Assembly (NCBI GenBank): GCA_012744445.1
Contig: JAAYBZ010000063.1
Coordinates: 1-32,646 of the forward strand
DNA length: 32,646 bases
Source of the DNA: Myxococcales bacterium
GTDB taxonomy: Bacteria > Myxococcota_A > Polyangia > Polyangiales > Houyiibacteriaceae
Reading direction: 5' to 3'
This document shows positions 26,039 through 32,646 of this stretch, piece by piece (within the stretch, counting starts at the first letter, position 1; each line of letters starts with the position of its first letter). The position numbers and the translations under genes were made by a program. Under the pieces are notes generated by a model, which searched no databases, was not told the origin of the DNA, and saw nothing but the letters and a program-made list of their open reading frames with translations.

Positions 26039-27234
26039 TGCGCGCCCTCCGGCACGCCCGCACGGCTCTCCTCGTCGCGCTCGTCGCGACGTCCGGCTCC
26101 GTCGGCTGCCTCGGGCTCGGCAAGGGCCCGTTCCCCGTGCTCACCGACGAGCGCGTGCAGGGGAAGAAGTCGAGCCCGCGCGTGCGCCTCGCCTGGCACC
26201 GCGTGGTCAACCACGGCGGCAAGGCGCCGTACCGCCCGGTCGAGTCGGCGAGCCCCGCGCTCGATCCCGCGCGCGGGCGCATCTACGTGGGCGCCACCAA
26301 CGGCGCGCTCCTCGCCTTCGACGCGCAGGGGCGGCAGCTCTTTTCGCACCACATCGAGGAGTCCATCGAGGCCGAGCCCGCGCTGGACGCAAAGCGCCGC
26401 GTCCTCTACGTGGGCACGGGCGACGGGAAGCTCCGCGCCATCCACGCCGACACGGGCGCGCTCCTCTGGGACGCCGACGTGGGCTTTCCGCTCGACGGCG
26501 CGCCGCTGCTCGCGGGCGACGCCCTCTACTTCGCCACGACCGACGACGGCGTCGTGGCCGTCTCCAAGAAGGACGGCGCCACGCTCTTCTCCTACCGCCG
26601 CCCGCGCGGCGAGGACTTCCACATCCGCGGACGGAGCGGGCTCACCCTCGTGGGGGACCTCCTCCTCGCCGGCTTCGACGACGGCGCCATCGTGGCGCTC
26701 GACGCGAGCGACGGCTCGGTCCGCTGGCTCTACGACACCTCCAACGATCTCCCCGACACCCGGGGCAAGCGCCCGAGCTTCGGCGACGTGGACACCACGC
26801 CCGTGGTCATCGACGGCGTGGTCTACGCGGCGAGCTTCTCCGCCGGGCTCTACAAGCTCGACCTCGAGAGCGGCAGCGTCCTCGACCGTGACCCCACCAA
26901 GAAGGGCGTGACCAGCCTCGTCGCGGTGGACAAGACGCTCCTCGTCGTCTCGCCCAACACCGGCCTCGTCGCCATCGACACCACGCAGGACAAGGTGCTC
27001 TGGACCCGCCCGCGCGAGCGCGGCGCCCTGAGCACGCCCGTGTGCACCGAGACGGGCGTCGTCCTCTACGGCGAGACGCCTGGCTCGTTCGTGGCCGTCG
27101 ACCTCTACACCGGGCGCGAGCTCGCCCGCCTCGAGAGCAGCGAGGGCTTCTCCGCCAAGGCCGCCACCGCCTGGAACCTCGCGGCCGTCCTCAGCAATTC
27201 GGGGACGCTCTACACCTTCGCCATCGAGGACTGA
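26038..27234 (+). CDS. bamB: Outer-membrane assembly factor BamB-like PQQ-repeat lipoprotein
   Basis: This 398-residue protein has an N-terminal lipoprotein signal ending in GSVGC (Cys about residue 24), then a beta-propeller of repeated PQQ-like blades: ALDPARGRIYVGATNGALLAFD, ALDAKRRVLYVGTGDGKLRAI, ALYFATTDDGVVAVSKKDG, LLLAGFDDGAIVALDASDG and VVYAASFSAGLYKLDLESG. This is the BamB architecture; BamB helps the BAM complex insert outer-membrane beta-barrels. The coupling to the YfgM-like gene supports the call. The propeller fold is shared with other PQQ-repeat proteins, which is the main alternative. The hairpin terminator at 27299 follows. Confidence 0.85.
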   Translation: MRALRHARTALLVALVATSGSVGCLGLGKGPFPVLTDERVQGKKSSPRVRLAWHRVVNHGGKAPYRPVESASPALDPARGRIYVGATNGALLAFDAQGRQLFSHHIEESIEAEPALDAKRRVLYVGTGDGKLRAIHADTGALLWDADVGFPLDGAPLLAGDALYFATTDDGVVAVSKKDGATLFSYRRPRGEDFHIRGRSGLTLVGDLLLAGFDDGAIVALDASDGSVRWLYDTSNDLPDTRGKRPSFGDVDTTPVVIDGVVYAASFSAGLYKLDLESGSVLDRDPTKKGVTSLVAVDKTLLVVSPNTGLVAIDTTQDKVLWTRPRERGALSTPVCTETGVVLYGETPGSFVAVDLYTGRELARLESSEGFSAKAATAWNLAAVLSNSGTLYTFAIED

Positions 27235-27298
27235 GCCCGCCGCGCCCGCCCGCCGGCGACGCGCCGCGCCGCGCCCTCGTCGACGCGCGCCGGGCAAA

Positions 27299-27328
27299 GA
27301 AGAAGGCCCTCCGGAGAGGGCCTTCTTC
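27299..27328. terminator. Bidirectional intrinsic terminator between bamB and the nitronate monooxygenase gene
   Basis: A perfect 13-bp stem (27299-27311 with 27316-27328) closes a CGGA tetraloop. Both arms end in a T-rich run read outward: CTTCTTC on the plus strand and CTTCTTCTTTG on the minus strand. It sits between two convergent genes and probably serves both, better on the minus strand. Confidence 0.85.
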
Positions 27329-27350
27329 GATACGAGGCTCGGGCCTCAGC

Positions 27351-28478
27351 TCACTCGGGGAGCGTCTGCTGGAGACGGTTCACCGTCTCGACGAAGCCCT
27401 CGACGAGGTCGTAGACGACCTTGCCGGCCGGCTTGCGGACGTTCATCTGGCCGACGACCTGGCCCACCGGGGTGCCGATGAGCTCGATCGCGCCCTTGTG
27501 GCCCTGCTCCGCGTAGCGGTGGATGCGCTGCGTGGCGTCGGCGGTGGCCATGTACTGGAGGGGCATCGGGAGGAAGCCCGGGCAGTTCGGGTCCTCTTCC
27601 CACGCCTTGACGTAGGCGGTGTAGAGCTGGCGCGCGGGCTTGCCGGAGATGGCGCGCGAACGGCGCGTGTCGTCCGAGCTGGCGCGGAGCATCTTCTCGA
27701 TGAGGGGCTCGGGGGTGTCGGACTCGTTGGTGGTGAGCCAGATCGAGCCCGTCCAGACGCCCGCCGCGCCGAGCGCGAAGGCCGCGGCGACCTGACGGCC
27801 GTCGCCAATGCCGCCGGCCGCGAGGACCGGGGTGTCGCCGACCGCGTCCACGATCTGCGGGACGAGGACCATCGTGGAGATCTCGCCCGTGTGACCGCCC
27901 GCCTCATAGCCGGAGGCGATGATGATGTCGACGCCGGCTTCCTTCTGCTTGAGGGCCTGCTTCACGTTGCCGCAGAGGGCCGCGACGAGGATGCCGTTCT
28001 TGTGCGCATCACGGATGATCTCCTCGGGGGGCGCGCCGAGGGCGTTCGCGATGAGGCGGATGGGATGCTTGAGGCCCACGTCGACGTGCTGACGACCGGC
28101 GGCGGTCGACCAGCCGAGGAGCGCCTCGGTGCGCTCGACCTCGGGGGGGAGGGGCGGGACGTCGTACTTCTTGAGGAGGTTCTCGAGCCACTCCCGATGC
28201 TTCGGGGTGATCATGGCCTCGAGCTCCTCCTTGGAGAGCTGGCCCTGCTCGCGGCCGATGTACTTGGCCGGCATGACGGTGTCGAGGCCGTAGGGCTTGC
28301 CCTCGACGTGCTCGTCGATCCACTGGAGCTCGAGCTCGAGCTGCTCGGGCGAGAACGCCACCGCGCCGAGCACGCCGAGACCACCCGCCCGGCTCACGGC
28401 CGCGACCACGTCACGGCAGTGGCTGAACGCGAAAATGGGGAACTCGATCCCCAGCCGTTCACAAAGTTCGTTCTTCAC
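27351..28478 (-). CDS. Nitronate monooxygenase-like flavoprotein
   Basis: This 375-residue FMN-dependent TIM-barrel enzyme belongs to the nitronate monooxygenase / 2-nitropropane dioxygenase family, which oxidises alkyl nitronates. Visible motifs are FAFSHCRDVVAAVSRAGGLG at the start, DIIIASGYEAGGHTGE and VLAAGGIGDGRQVAAAFALG followed by GAAGVWTGS for FMN phosphate. An insert around residues 60-115 (through MPAKYIG and ITPKHREWLENLL) makes it longer than the shortest members. The start is GTG with GAGGTAG ahead. It lies 12 bp after the MarR gene, so they form an operon and the regulator probably controls it. Substrate is not evident; enoyl reductases such as FabK share the fold. Confidence 0.85.
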   Translation of the reverse strand: MKNELCERLGIEFPIFAFSHCRDVVAAVSRAGGLGVLGAVAFSPEQLELELQWIDEHVEGKPYGLDTVMPAKYIGREQGQLSKEELEAMITPKHREWLENLLKKYDVPPLPPEVERTEALLGWSTAAGRQHVDVGLKHPIRLIANALGAPPEEIIRDAHKNGILVAALCGNVKQALKQKEAGVDIIIASGYEAGGHTGEISTMVLVPQIVDAVGDTPVLAAGGIGDGRQVAAAFALGAAGVWTGSIWLTTNESDTPEPLIEKMLRASSDDTRRSRAISGKPARQLYTAYVKAWEEDPNCPGFLPMPLQYMATADATQRIHRYAEQGHKGAIELIGTPVGQVVGQMNVRKPAGKVVYDLVEGFVETVNRLQQTLPE

Positions 28479-28490
28479 GCTGCTACCTCG

Positions 28491-28973
28491 TCATCTGGGT
28501 TGCGACCCTTGGCTCAAACCGCTTCGGATGCGGGCGAGGGCGTCGCGAAACGCCGAAAGCTCGCCTTCGCCGAGCGCGGCTGAAATCTCTCGTTCGAGCT
28601 CGGCCATCACCACCAGCCCCTCGAGGGCGCCGCGGCGGCCGGGCTCGGTGAAGCGCACGAGCTTGGCCCGCCCGTCGGTGGGATCGGGCACGCGCTCCAC
28701 CACCTTCATGGCCTCGAGCTCGGAGACGAGCTGCGAGACGGCCTGCTTGGAGATGCCGAGCGCCGTCGCGATGTCCCCGCTGCGCGTCCCCTCGGGGCGC
28801 ACGTGGTGGAGGAGGGTGGCGTGCGAGGCGCGGAAGCCGGCAAATCCCGTGCGCTCTTCGAGCCGCTGCACCGCCTCCTTGCGGAGGACGCGCGCGGTCT
28901 CGAGGAGGAGCTGGGTGACTCCTTCCCGCAGCGAGGCCTCGAGGGCCTCGATCTGCATCTCGTCGAGCGGCAC
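28491..28973 (-). CDS. MarR family transcriptional regulator
   Basis: This regulator of 160 residues (or 155 from the ATG at 28958) has a winged helix-turn-helix. RASHATLLHHVRPEGTRSGDIA leads into the recognition segment LGISKQAVSQLVSELEAMKVVERVPDP, followed by the wing DGRAKLVRFTEPGR; long helices at each end form the dimer interface. This is the MarR layout, typically a repressor released by a small ligand. Its own promoter carries a dyad, suggesting autoregulation and control of the downstream nitronate monooxygenase gene. The GTG at 28973 lies almost at the predicted transcript start; the in-frame ATG five codons later is the alternative. Confidence 0.88.
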   Translation of the reverse strand: MPLDEMQIEALEASLREGVTQLLLETARVLRKEAVQRLEERTGFAGFRASHATLLHHVRPEGTRSGDIATALGISKQAVSQLVSELEAMKVVERVPDPTDGRAKLVRFTEPGRRGALEGLVVMAELEREISAALGEGELSAFRDALARIRSGLSQGSQPR

Positions 28974-28980
28974 GGCGAAA

Positions 28981-29009
28981 ATGGTAAAGGCACCTGACTA
29001 ACTAGTCAA
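28981..29009 (-). promoter_or_regulatory. marR-type promoter with overlapping operator dyad
   Basis: On the minus strand TTGACT (29009-29004) and TACCAT (28986-28981) are separated by 17 bp. A perfect dyad TGACTA-AC-TAGTCA occupies 28995-29008, covering most of the -35 and part of the spacer. A further TTGACT half-site lies at 29014-29019 on the plus strand. A regulator bound here would block polymerase, as expected for MarR autorepression. Confidence 0.6.
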
Positions 29010-29067
29010 GCGAGTTGACTTTATCCGAACGCCTGGCCGCATGCGCCTCCTCGACCCGATCGGAGGC

Positions 29068-30219
29068 TCAGCGCTTGGGCGTGAGGCGGAGGAGGCGCGA
29101 GTCGCCGTCCTCGAGCAGGTAGAGGGCGCCGTCGGGGCCTTCCTCCACCTCGCGGATGCGCTTGCCCATGGGGTAGCGCTCCGCCTCGTGCGCCTTCTCT
29201 CCGTCGAAGCGCACGCGGATGAGCGCCTCGGAGGAGAGGCCGCCGATGAAGCCGTCGCCGCGGAAGCCCGGGAAGCGATCGCCCTGGTAGATGACGAAGC
29301 CGGCGGGGGAGATCACCGGGTCCCACGCGACGACGGGCGCCTGGAATTCGGGGCGCGTCGAGTGGCTCGGGATGTCGCGCAGGTCGTAGTGGCGGCCTTC
29401 CGAGACCTCGGGCCAGCCGTAGTTCTTGCCGGGCTCGATGAGGTTGAGCTCGTCGCCGCCGCGCGGGCCCATCTCGTGCGCCCAGAGGCGCCCCTCGGCG
29501 TCGAAGGCGAGGCCGAGCACGTTGCGATGGCCCATGGTCCAGAACTCACGCGCCACACCGCCGCGCTCGCGGAAGGGGTTGTCGTCGGGGACGCGGCCGT
29601 CGTCGAAAAGCCGAATGATCTTGCCGAGGTTATTCGTGAATTCCTGAGCCGGCGTGAAGAGCTGGCGGTCGCCCGAGGAGATCCACATCCTGCCGTCGCG
29701 GAGGACGATGCGATGGCTGAAGTGGCCCTGGCCGGGATCCTTGGGCGTCTGGCGCCAGATCACCTCGAGCGCTTCGAGCATGGCCCCGTCGTCGGTCTCG
29801 CGGAGGAGGGCGCGCGCCACGGCCGCCCCGCGGCCGCCTTCGCCGGGCTCGGCGTAGCTCAAGTAGAGGCGCGGCTCGTCGGCGAAGTCCGGATGGAGGA
29901 CCACGTCGCCGAGGCCCCCTTGGCCGCCGTAGGCCACCTCGGGCACGCCCGCGACCTCGACGATCCGATCGGCCTCGAGGTCCACGAGCTCGAGCCGACC
30001 GGGCTTCTCGGTGATGAGCAGCCGTCCGTCGGGCAGGAAGGTCATGGCCCAGGCCTCTTCGAAGCGGCCGAGCTCTTCGATCTCGAAGACCTCCTCGGGC
30101 GGGGTGATCCGGGGCGGCTCGGGCGCGTCCGGCGGGCGCGGCGGCTCGGCCTCGGAGCTCTTGCAAGCGGCGGCGAGGACGATCACCGCCAGGACCGACC
30201 ACGAAAGGGCTCTCGTCAT
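29068..30219 (-). CDS. PQQ-type soluble aldose/glucose-sorbosone dehydrogenase-like lipoprotein
   Basis: This 383-residue protein starts with a lipoprotein-type signal (MTRALSWSVLAVIVLAAAC), followed by a Pro/Glu-rich linker and a six-bladed beta-propeller. Propeller signs are WAMTFLPDGRLLITEKPGRL, GGQGGLGDVVLHPDF, GHFSHRIVLRDGRMWISSGD, GHRNVLGLAFDAEGRLWAHE, then GPRGGDELNLIEPGKNYGWP, and VISPAGFVIYQGDRFP. The pattern is that of YliI/Asd-type aldose dehydrogenases using PQQ and calcium in the periplasm; the active-site His is probably in GHFSHR. I chose the ATG at 30219 because it begins the signal and has GGGG just upstream; an ATG at 30243 is also in frame. No PQQ biosynthesis genes are in the window. 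Confidence 0.82.
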   Translation of the reverse strand: MTRALSWSVLAVIVLAAACKSSEAEPPRPPDAPEPPRITPPEEVFEIEELGRFEEAWAMTFLPDGRLLITEKPGRLELVDLEADRIVEVAGVPEVAYGGQGGLGDVVLHPDFADEPRLYLSYAEPGEGGRGAAVARALLRETDDGAMLEALEVIWRQTPKDPGQGHFSHRIVLRDGRMWISSGDRQLFTPAQEFTNNLGKIIRLFDDGRVPDDNPFRERGGVAREFWTMGHRNVLGLAFDAEGRLWAHEMGPRGGDELNLIEPGKNYGWPEVSEGRHYDLRDIPSHSTRPEFQAPVVAWDPVISPAGFVIYQGDRFPGFRGDGFIGGLSSEALIRVRFDGEKAHEAERYPMGKRIREVEEGPDGALYLLEDGDSRLLRLTPKR

Positions 30220-30385
30220 CACCCCATCATGAACGGTGGCCATCCCCGGGCGCGAACCCCTCGGGCTCGAGCGAAAGCGCCGCGCCGATCCCCCGCGCCG
30301 GAGGAGGCGGGTCCCCGGACGCCGGCGCGTAGAACAAGCGGCCGGACGCGGCGCGACGGCGCGCGGCGCGGGGAGGGGAAGGGCC

Positions 30386-31171
30386 GTGCTTCCGATTCTG
30401 TACTGGAACAGCGCCGCGCTCTTCTTGGCCCTGCTCGCCCTGGCGGGGGTCAGCCTCGAGCTCGGGCATCGGCTCGGGCTGCGCCTCCGGCCGCGCTACG
30501 ACGAGCGCGTCGTCGACCAGCTCGGCAGCATCCAGGCCGGCGTCCTCGGCACGCTGGGGATCCTCCTCGGCTTCGTGCTCTCCATCGTGCTCCTCCAGTT
30601 CATCGAGCGGAGGGATCTCGTGGTGCGAGAGGCCGACGCCATCGGCACGGCCTACATCCGGGCTCAATTCCTCGAGGAGCCGGAGCGGGAGGAGGTCCGC
30701 GCGATCCTCCGCCGCTACATCCAGCTCCGGCTCGAGATCTTCGAGTCGCGCGGCACGGGCGAGGCGCAGAACGCCCGCTTCGAGGCCGCCGTGGAGGCGT
30801 GCCGCGACCTCCAGGGCCGCCTCTGGGACGCCGCGCTGCGCGCCACGCAGAAGGATTCGCGGCCGATCCTGAACCTCTTCGTCGACACCGTGAACGAGGT
30901 CATCGACCTCGACACGCACCGCTACGCCGCTTGGCGGCACCACGTGCCCAGGCTCGTCCTCGACGTCCTCATCGTCTTCGCGATCGTCAGCCTCGGCATG
31001 ATGTCCTTCGTGAGCGCGACCCGATGCGCGCAGCGCGTCGGCGCCTGGTATCTCCTCGGCGGGCTCCTCTGCATGCTGCTCCTGGTCATCGTCGACCTCG
31101 ACCGCCCGCGGCTCGGCTGGATCCCCGTGGACCACGACGCGATGGAATACGAGGCGCGCGGGATGGAGTGA
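30386..31171 (+). CDS. Membrane protein of the bestrophin-like DUF4239 type
   Basis: This 261-residue protein has a pair of hydrophobic segments at the N-terminus (about 4-24 and 48-70, with AGVLGTLGILLGFVLSIVLL), a soluble helical middle with ERRDLVVREADAIGTAYIRAQFL and RAILRRYIQLRLEIFESR, and two more hydrophobic segments near the end (about 192-210 and 218-235). The ExxAIGTxYxRAxLL stretch is typical of this uncharacterised four-helix family. I chose the GTG at 30386 because GGGAGGGGAAGG lies just upstream and the 50 in-frame codons before it are Arg-rich and not protein-like. It is divergent from the aldose dehydrogenase gene. Function is unknown. Confidence 0.75.
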   Translation: MLPILYWNSAALFLALLALAGVSLELGHRLGLRLRPRYDERVVDQLGSIQAGVLGTLGILLGFVLSIVLLQFIERRDLVVREADAIGTAYIRAQFLEEPEREEVRAILRRYIQLRLEIFESRGTGEAQNARFEAAVEACRDLQGRLWDAALRATQKDSRPILNLFVDTVNEVIDLDTHRYAAWRHHVPRLVLDVLIVFAIVSLGMMSFVSATRCAQRVGAWYLLGGLLCMLLLVIVDLDRPRLGWIPVDHDAMEYEARGME

Positions 31172-31297
31172 GCACCGGGCGCGAAAGAACGATCCGGCTC
31201 GACCGCGCGGCGCGCCCGCGAGATTCGACCGGGGACGACATATGTAAGCCAGATCGCATTCCACAGAATTCCACATCCATATTTCGCATAAGAAAGA

Positions 31298-31510
31298 TTA
31301 TGTAAACTTATCGGGTGAATCGGCCTCGGGAGCCCACGGGACGGCCCCGATCGGCCGCCCACGGCCGGCCGCGCGCGCCGGCGCCCCCAGGGGGCCCTCG
31401 GGCATCCGCGCCGCCTCGAACGCGCCGAGATCGGCCGCCAAGAACTTGGTGAGCGATCGCGATTTCATCGCCAAGCGCGCGACTCCATTGAGGACGCGCC
31501 GAGACGTCAT
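31298..31510 (-). CDS. Candidate 70-residue small protein, uncertain
   Basis: An ATG at 31510 is preceded by GAGG six bases upstream and opens a 70-codon frame (MTSRRVLNGVARLAMKSRSL at its start) ending at a TAA in the first AT-rich patch. The protein is basic at the N-terminus and Ala/Gly/Pro-rich later. It has no signal peptide, membrane segment or family I recognise, and no promoter is visible. Third-position GC is high but not clearly above chance for this genome, so it may not be translated. Confidence 0.25.
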   Translation of the reverse strand: MTSRRVLNGVARLAMKSRSLTKFLAADLGAFEAARMPEGPLGAPARAAGRGRPIGAVPWAPEADSPDKFT

Positions 31511-31752
31511 TTCGGGCCTCACGAAGTTAGGCGGACCGGCCGGAGCCCGTCCGAGACTCCCGGCCGCGCGCCACGCGCCCGCCACGAGGCATCGGACACG
31601 CAGGCCCGCCCGGCGTGCGAGCCGCCGGTTCTCTCCGGGCTCTTGACTGGCCTCGCCAGCTCATCTCGCCCGGCCTCCAACCAGAAAACGGCGCATTTTC
31701 CAATGGTTGCGGCTCCGACCGCAAACACGCTTGTCAATCCGTAAACGAGAAA

Positions 31753-31770
31753 TCACATTGTGATACACAA
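31753..31770. promoter_or_regulatory. Nested palindromes, possible regulator site
   Basis: TCACA-T-TGTGA (31753-31763) overlaps TTGTG-ATA-CACAA (31758-31770), so one 18-bp stretch holds two perfect dyads. It lies about 80 bp upstream of the possible -10 of the lipoprotein gene at 31890. A regulator site is plausible by position; no specific family is implied. Confidence 0.35.
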
Positions 31771-31835
31771 CCGAGCAACCCCAAAGTAAACTTGTAAAAC
31801 CTCAGGTCGCAAACGGAGCCCCACCCGCGCGGGCG

Positions 31836-31844
31836 TGGTATAAG
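31836..31844 (+). promoter_or_regulatory. Possible extended -10 promoter of the lipoprotein gene
   Basis: TGGTATAAG fits an extended -10 (TGN followed by TATAAG). No -35 box is visible at the usual distance. The start would be near 31851, giving a leader of about 40 bases to the ATG at 31890. Confidence 0.35.
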
Positions 31845-31889
31845 CCCCGACCACGCCGTCGCTCACGCGGCGGGCACGGAGCAGCCCAG

Positions 31890-32375
31890 ATGAAGTTCCG
31901 GATCGCAGCGCTCGCCCTCGCCTGCGCGCTCGCGGCGTCGTGCGGCGCCTCGGACGCCTGGGGGACGAGCGGGGGCTTCGAGCTCGTCGACATGCCCGAG
32001 AGCCGGGCGCTGGTGGTGATCAAGGAGGCGCTGCTCGACCACGGCTACTCGGTCGAGACCAACGCCTGGACCGTCGACGTGGGCTGGGCCTCCCCCCTCC
32101 TCGTCGACCTCCGGGCCTCGGGGACCAGCTTCGGCATCGAGTGGGTCTCGGCCGAGGACCAGAGCTGGTACGGGAGCGACGTGCCGCCCCCGGCCCCCCA
32201 CGGCCAGCTCCGCATCGTCTCGGGGCGCGACTTCTCGGATCACGCGCAGGTCCTCCTCCTGCACGCGAGCAGCTACCAGTACCGGGCGCGCGACGGCCGC
32301 GAGGGCCAGGTCGAGCTCGAATTCCGCATCCGCCAGGACGTGCGCGACTTCGTGAGCTTCGCGCGCGGACGCTGA
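31890..32375 (+). CDS. Small lipoprotein of unknown function
   Basis: I do not recognise this 161-residue protein. It has a lipoprotein signal (MKFRIAALALACALAASC, modified Cys18) followed by a single globular domain with FELVDMPESRALVVIKEALLD, HGYSVETNAWTVDVGWASP, QVLLLHASSYQYRARDGREG and VELEFRIRQDVRDFVSFA. Its start, a helix then beta strands, resembles the small exported protein at 22446 in layout, though not clearly in sequence. It ends 4 bp before the convergent enoyl-CoA hydratase-type gene. The long leader with AT-rich palindromes suggests it may be regulated. Confidence 0.75.
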   Translation: MKFRIAALALACALAASCGASDAWGTSGGFELVDMPESRALVVIKEALLDHGYSVETNAWTVDVGWASPLLVDLRASGTSFGIEWVSAEDQSWYGSDVPPPAPHGQLRIVSGRDFSDHAQVLLLHASSYQYRARDGREGQVELEFRIRQDVRDFVSFARGR

Positions 32376-32379
32376 TCGC

Positions 32380-32646
32380 TCAGCGGCCCTCGAACCGCGG
32401 CGGGCGCTTCTCGGCGAACGCAGCGAGCGCCTCGAGCCGGTCGCGCGAGACCAGCGTGCGCTCGTAGAGCCGGAGCTCGGTGACGAGGCCCTCCTCGAGC
32501 GTCTGATCGACAGCCGCGTCGACCGCCTCGAGGGCCGCGGCCACGGCGATGGGGGCCTTGGTGACCATGGGCTCGAGGAATTCGAGCGCCGCCTCGACCG
32601 CGCTCTGCCCTTCCCGCGCCACGCGGTTGACGATGCCGAGCCGCAG
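32380..32646 (-). CDS. Enoyl-CoA hydratase/isomerase (crotonase) family protein, 5' part outside the window
   Basis: Only the last 88 codons are present. They start LRLGIVNRVAREGQ, matching the GLVNRVV segment after the crotonase catalytic core. A helical C-terminal region follows (FLEPMVTKAPIAVAAALEAV), and the end AFAEKRPPRFEGR is typical of enoyl-CoA hydratases acting on fatty acyl-CoA. MenB, also a crotonase and missing from the men operon, usually ends differently (a KRPPDF-type ending with a longer tail), so I do not call it MenB. The catalytic residues lie beyond the window edge. Confidence 0.8.
   Translation of the reverse strand: MRLGIVNRVAREGQSAVEAALEFLEPMVTKAPIAVAAALEAVDAAVDQTLEEGLVTELRLYERTLVSRDRLEALAAFAEKRPPRFEGR

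Larger units (their letters stand above)
31172..31889. other. 718-bp intergenic stretch with two AT-rich patches
   Basis: There is no convincing large gene here. Patches at about 31235-31312 and 31680-31800 are much richer in A and T than the rest of the window. The first contains a tandem 10-bp near-repeat of ATTCCACA (31258 and 31268) and the palindrome ACATATGT. The second contains nested palindromes at 31753-31770 and a small TTGCGG/CCGCAA hairpin (31707-31724). GTAAAC occurs three times (31302, 31741, 31786). Between the patches lies a small candidate reading frame on the minus strand. Confidence 0.6.

Noticed and set aside
30236-30385. A 50-codon N-terminal extension of the DUF4239-like protein
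   Set aside because: It is Arg/Pro/Gly-rich without secondary structure, and a strong ribosome site precedes the GTG at 30386.
31258-31277. Tandem ATTCCACA as DnaA boxes and a replication origin
   Set aside because: Each copy matches only about six of nine positions of TTATCCACA, and no origin-associated gene is near.
29041-31305. A 754-codon plus-strand frame across the aldose dehydrogenase-like gene
   Set aside because: It crosses two confident genes on both strands and becomes Arg-rich nonsense at its end.
31302-31793. An 8-bp direct repeat GTAAACTT flanking about 490 bp, as target duplication of a mobile element
   Set aside because: Repeats of this length are expected by chance in a 700-bp AT-rich stretch. 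No terminal inverted repeats or transposase remnant are visible.
32380-32646. The terminal crotonase as the missing MenB
   Set aside because: The visible C-terminus ends like a general enoyl-CoA hydratase (EKRPPRFEGR) rather than MenB, and it is 10 kb from the men operon. The catalytic part is outside the window, so this is not final.

Overview
The window is about 32.6 kb of very GC-rich, densely packed bacterial chromosome with no tRNA, rRNA, insertion sequence, prophage or CRISPR array that I can see. Gene content points to a Gram-negative of the Myxococcota (deltaproteobacterial) type. It includes a very large S41 peptidase with a long C-terminal extension, a full O-succinylbenzoate menaquinone route, BamB and outer-membrane proteins, several lipoproteins, a sigma-54 type promoter and a FliA-like sigma factor. 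This placement is an inference from gene types and composition only.

Layout. 1-3355 (minus): gap-pgk-tpiA-secG, lower glycolysis plus a SecG that runs off the left edge. 3577-5049 (minus): a FliA/WhiG-type sigma factor, a gene resembling a type III secretion inner-rod protein, and a 64-residue gene under a near-consensus sigma-54 promoter. 5239-6847 (plus): an unknown gene and thrB-type homoserine kinase. 6887-9973 (minus): the 1028-residue S41 peptidase, divergent from a plus-strand run of CCA-adding enzyme, CpsB-like PHP phosphatase and a flippase-like membrane protein (10079-13217).

13200-22227 (minus) is the metabolic centre: polyprenyl diphosphate synthase, ubiE/menG, menF, menD, menH, menA, menC and menE, in that transcription order. 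Six consecutive junctions overlap by ATGA or GTGA. Only menB and the DHNA-CoA thioesterase are missing from the set. 22446-24665 (plus): a small exported protein, lysC with a TTG start, a strong terminator, then a ComEA-like protein whose tail overlaps an outer-membrane protein on the other strand. 25232-27234 (plus): a YfgM-like TPR membrane protein and BamB, an envelope-assembly pair with a good promoter.

27351-30219 (minus): a nitronate monooxygenase-like enzyme preceded by a MarR regulator with a dyad over its promoter, and a PQQ-type aldose dehydrogenase-like lipoprotein. 30386-31171 (plus) is a membrane protein. 31172-31889 is a long, partly AT-rich stretch with no convincing large gene. 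The window ends with a small lipoprotein and the 3' end of an enoyl-CoA hydratase-type gene.

Several promoters can be read directly. They share a TTGAC[C/G/T] -35 with 16-17 bp spacing. The parts most worth a second look are the orphan sigma/rod operon with its sigma-54 neighbour, the apparently leaderless starts of lysC and marR, the comEA-like gene that begins one base after a terminator, and the giant peptidase.
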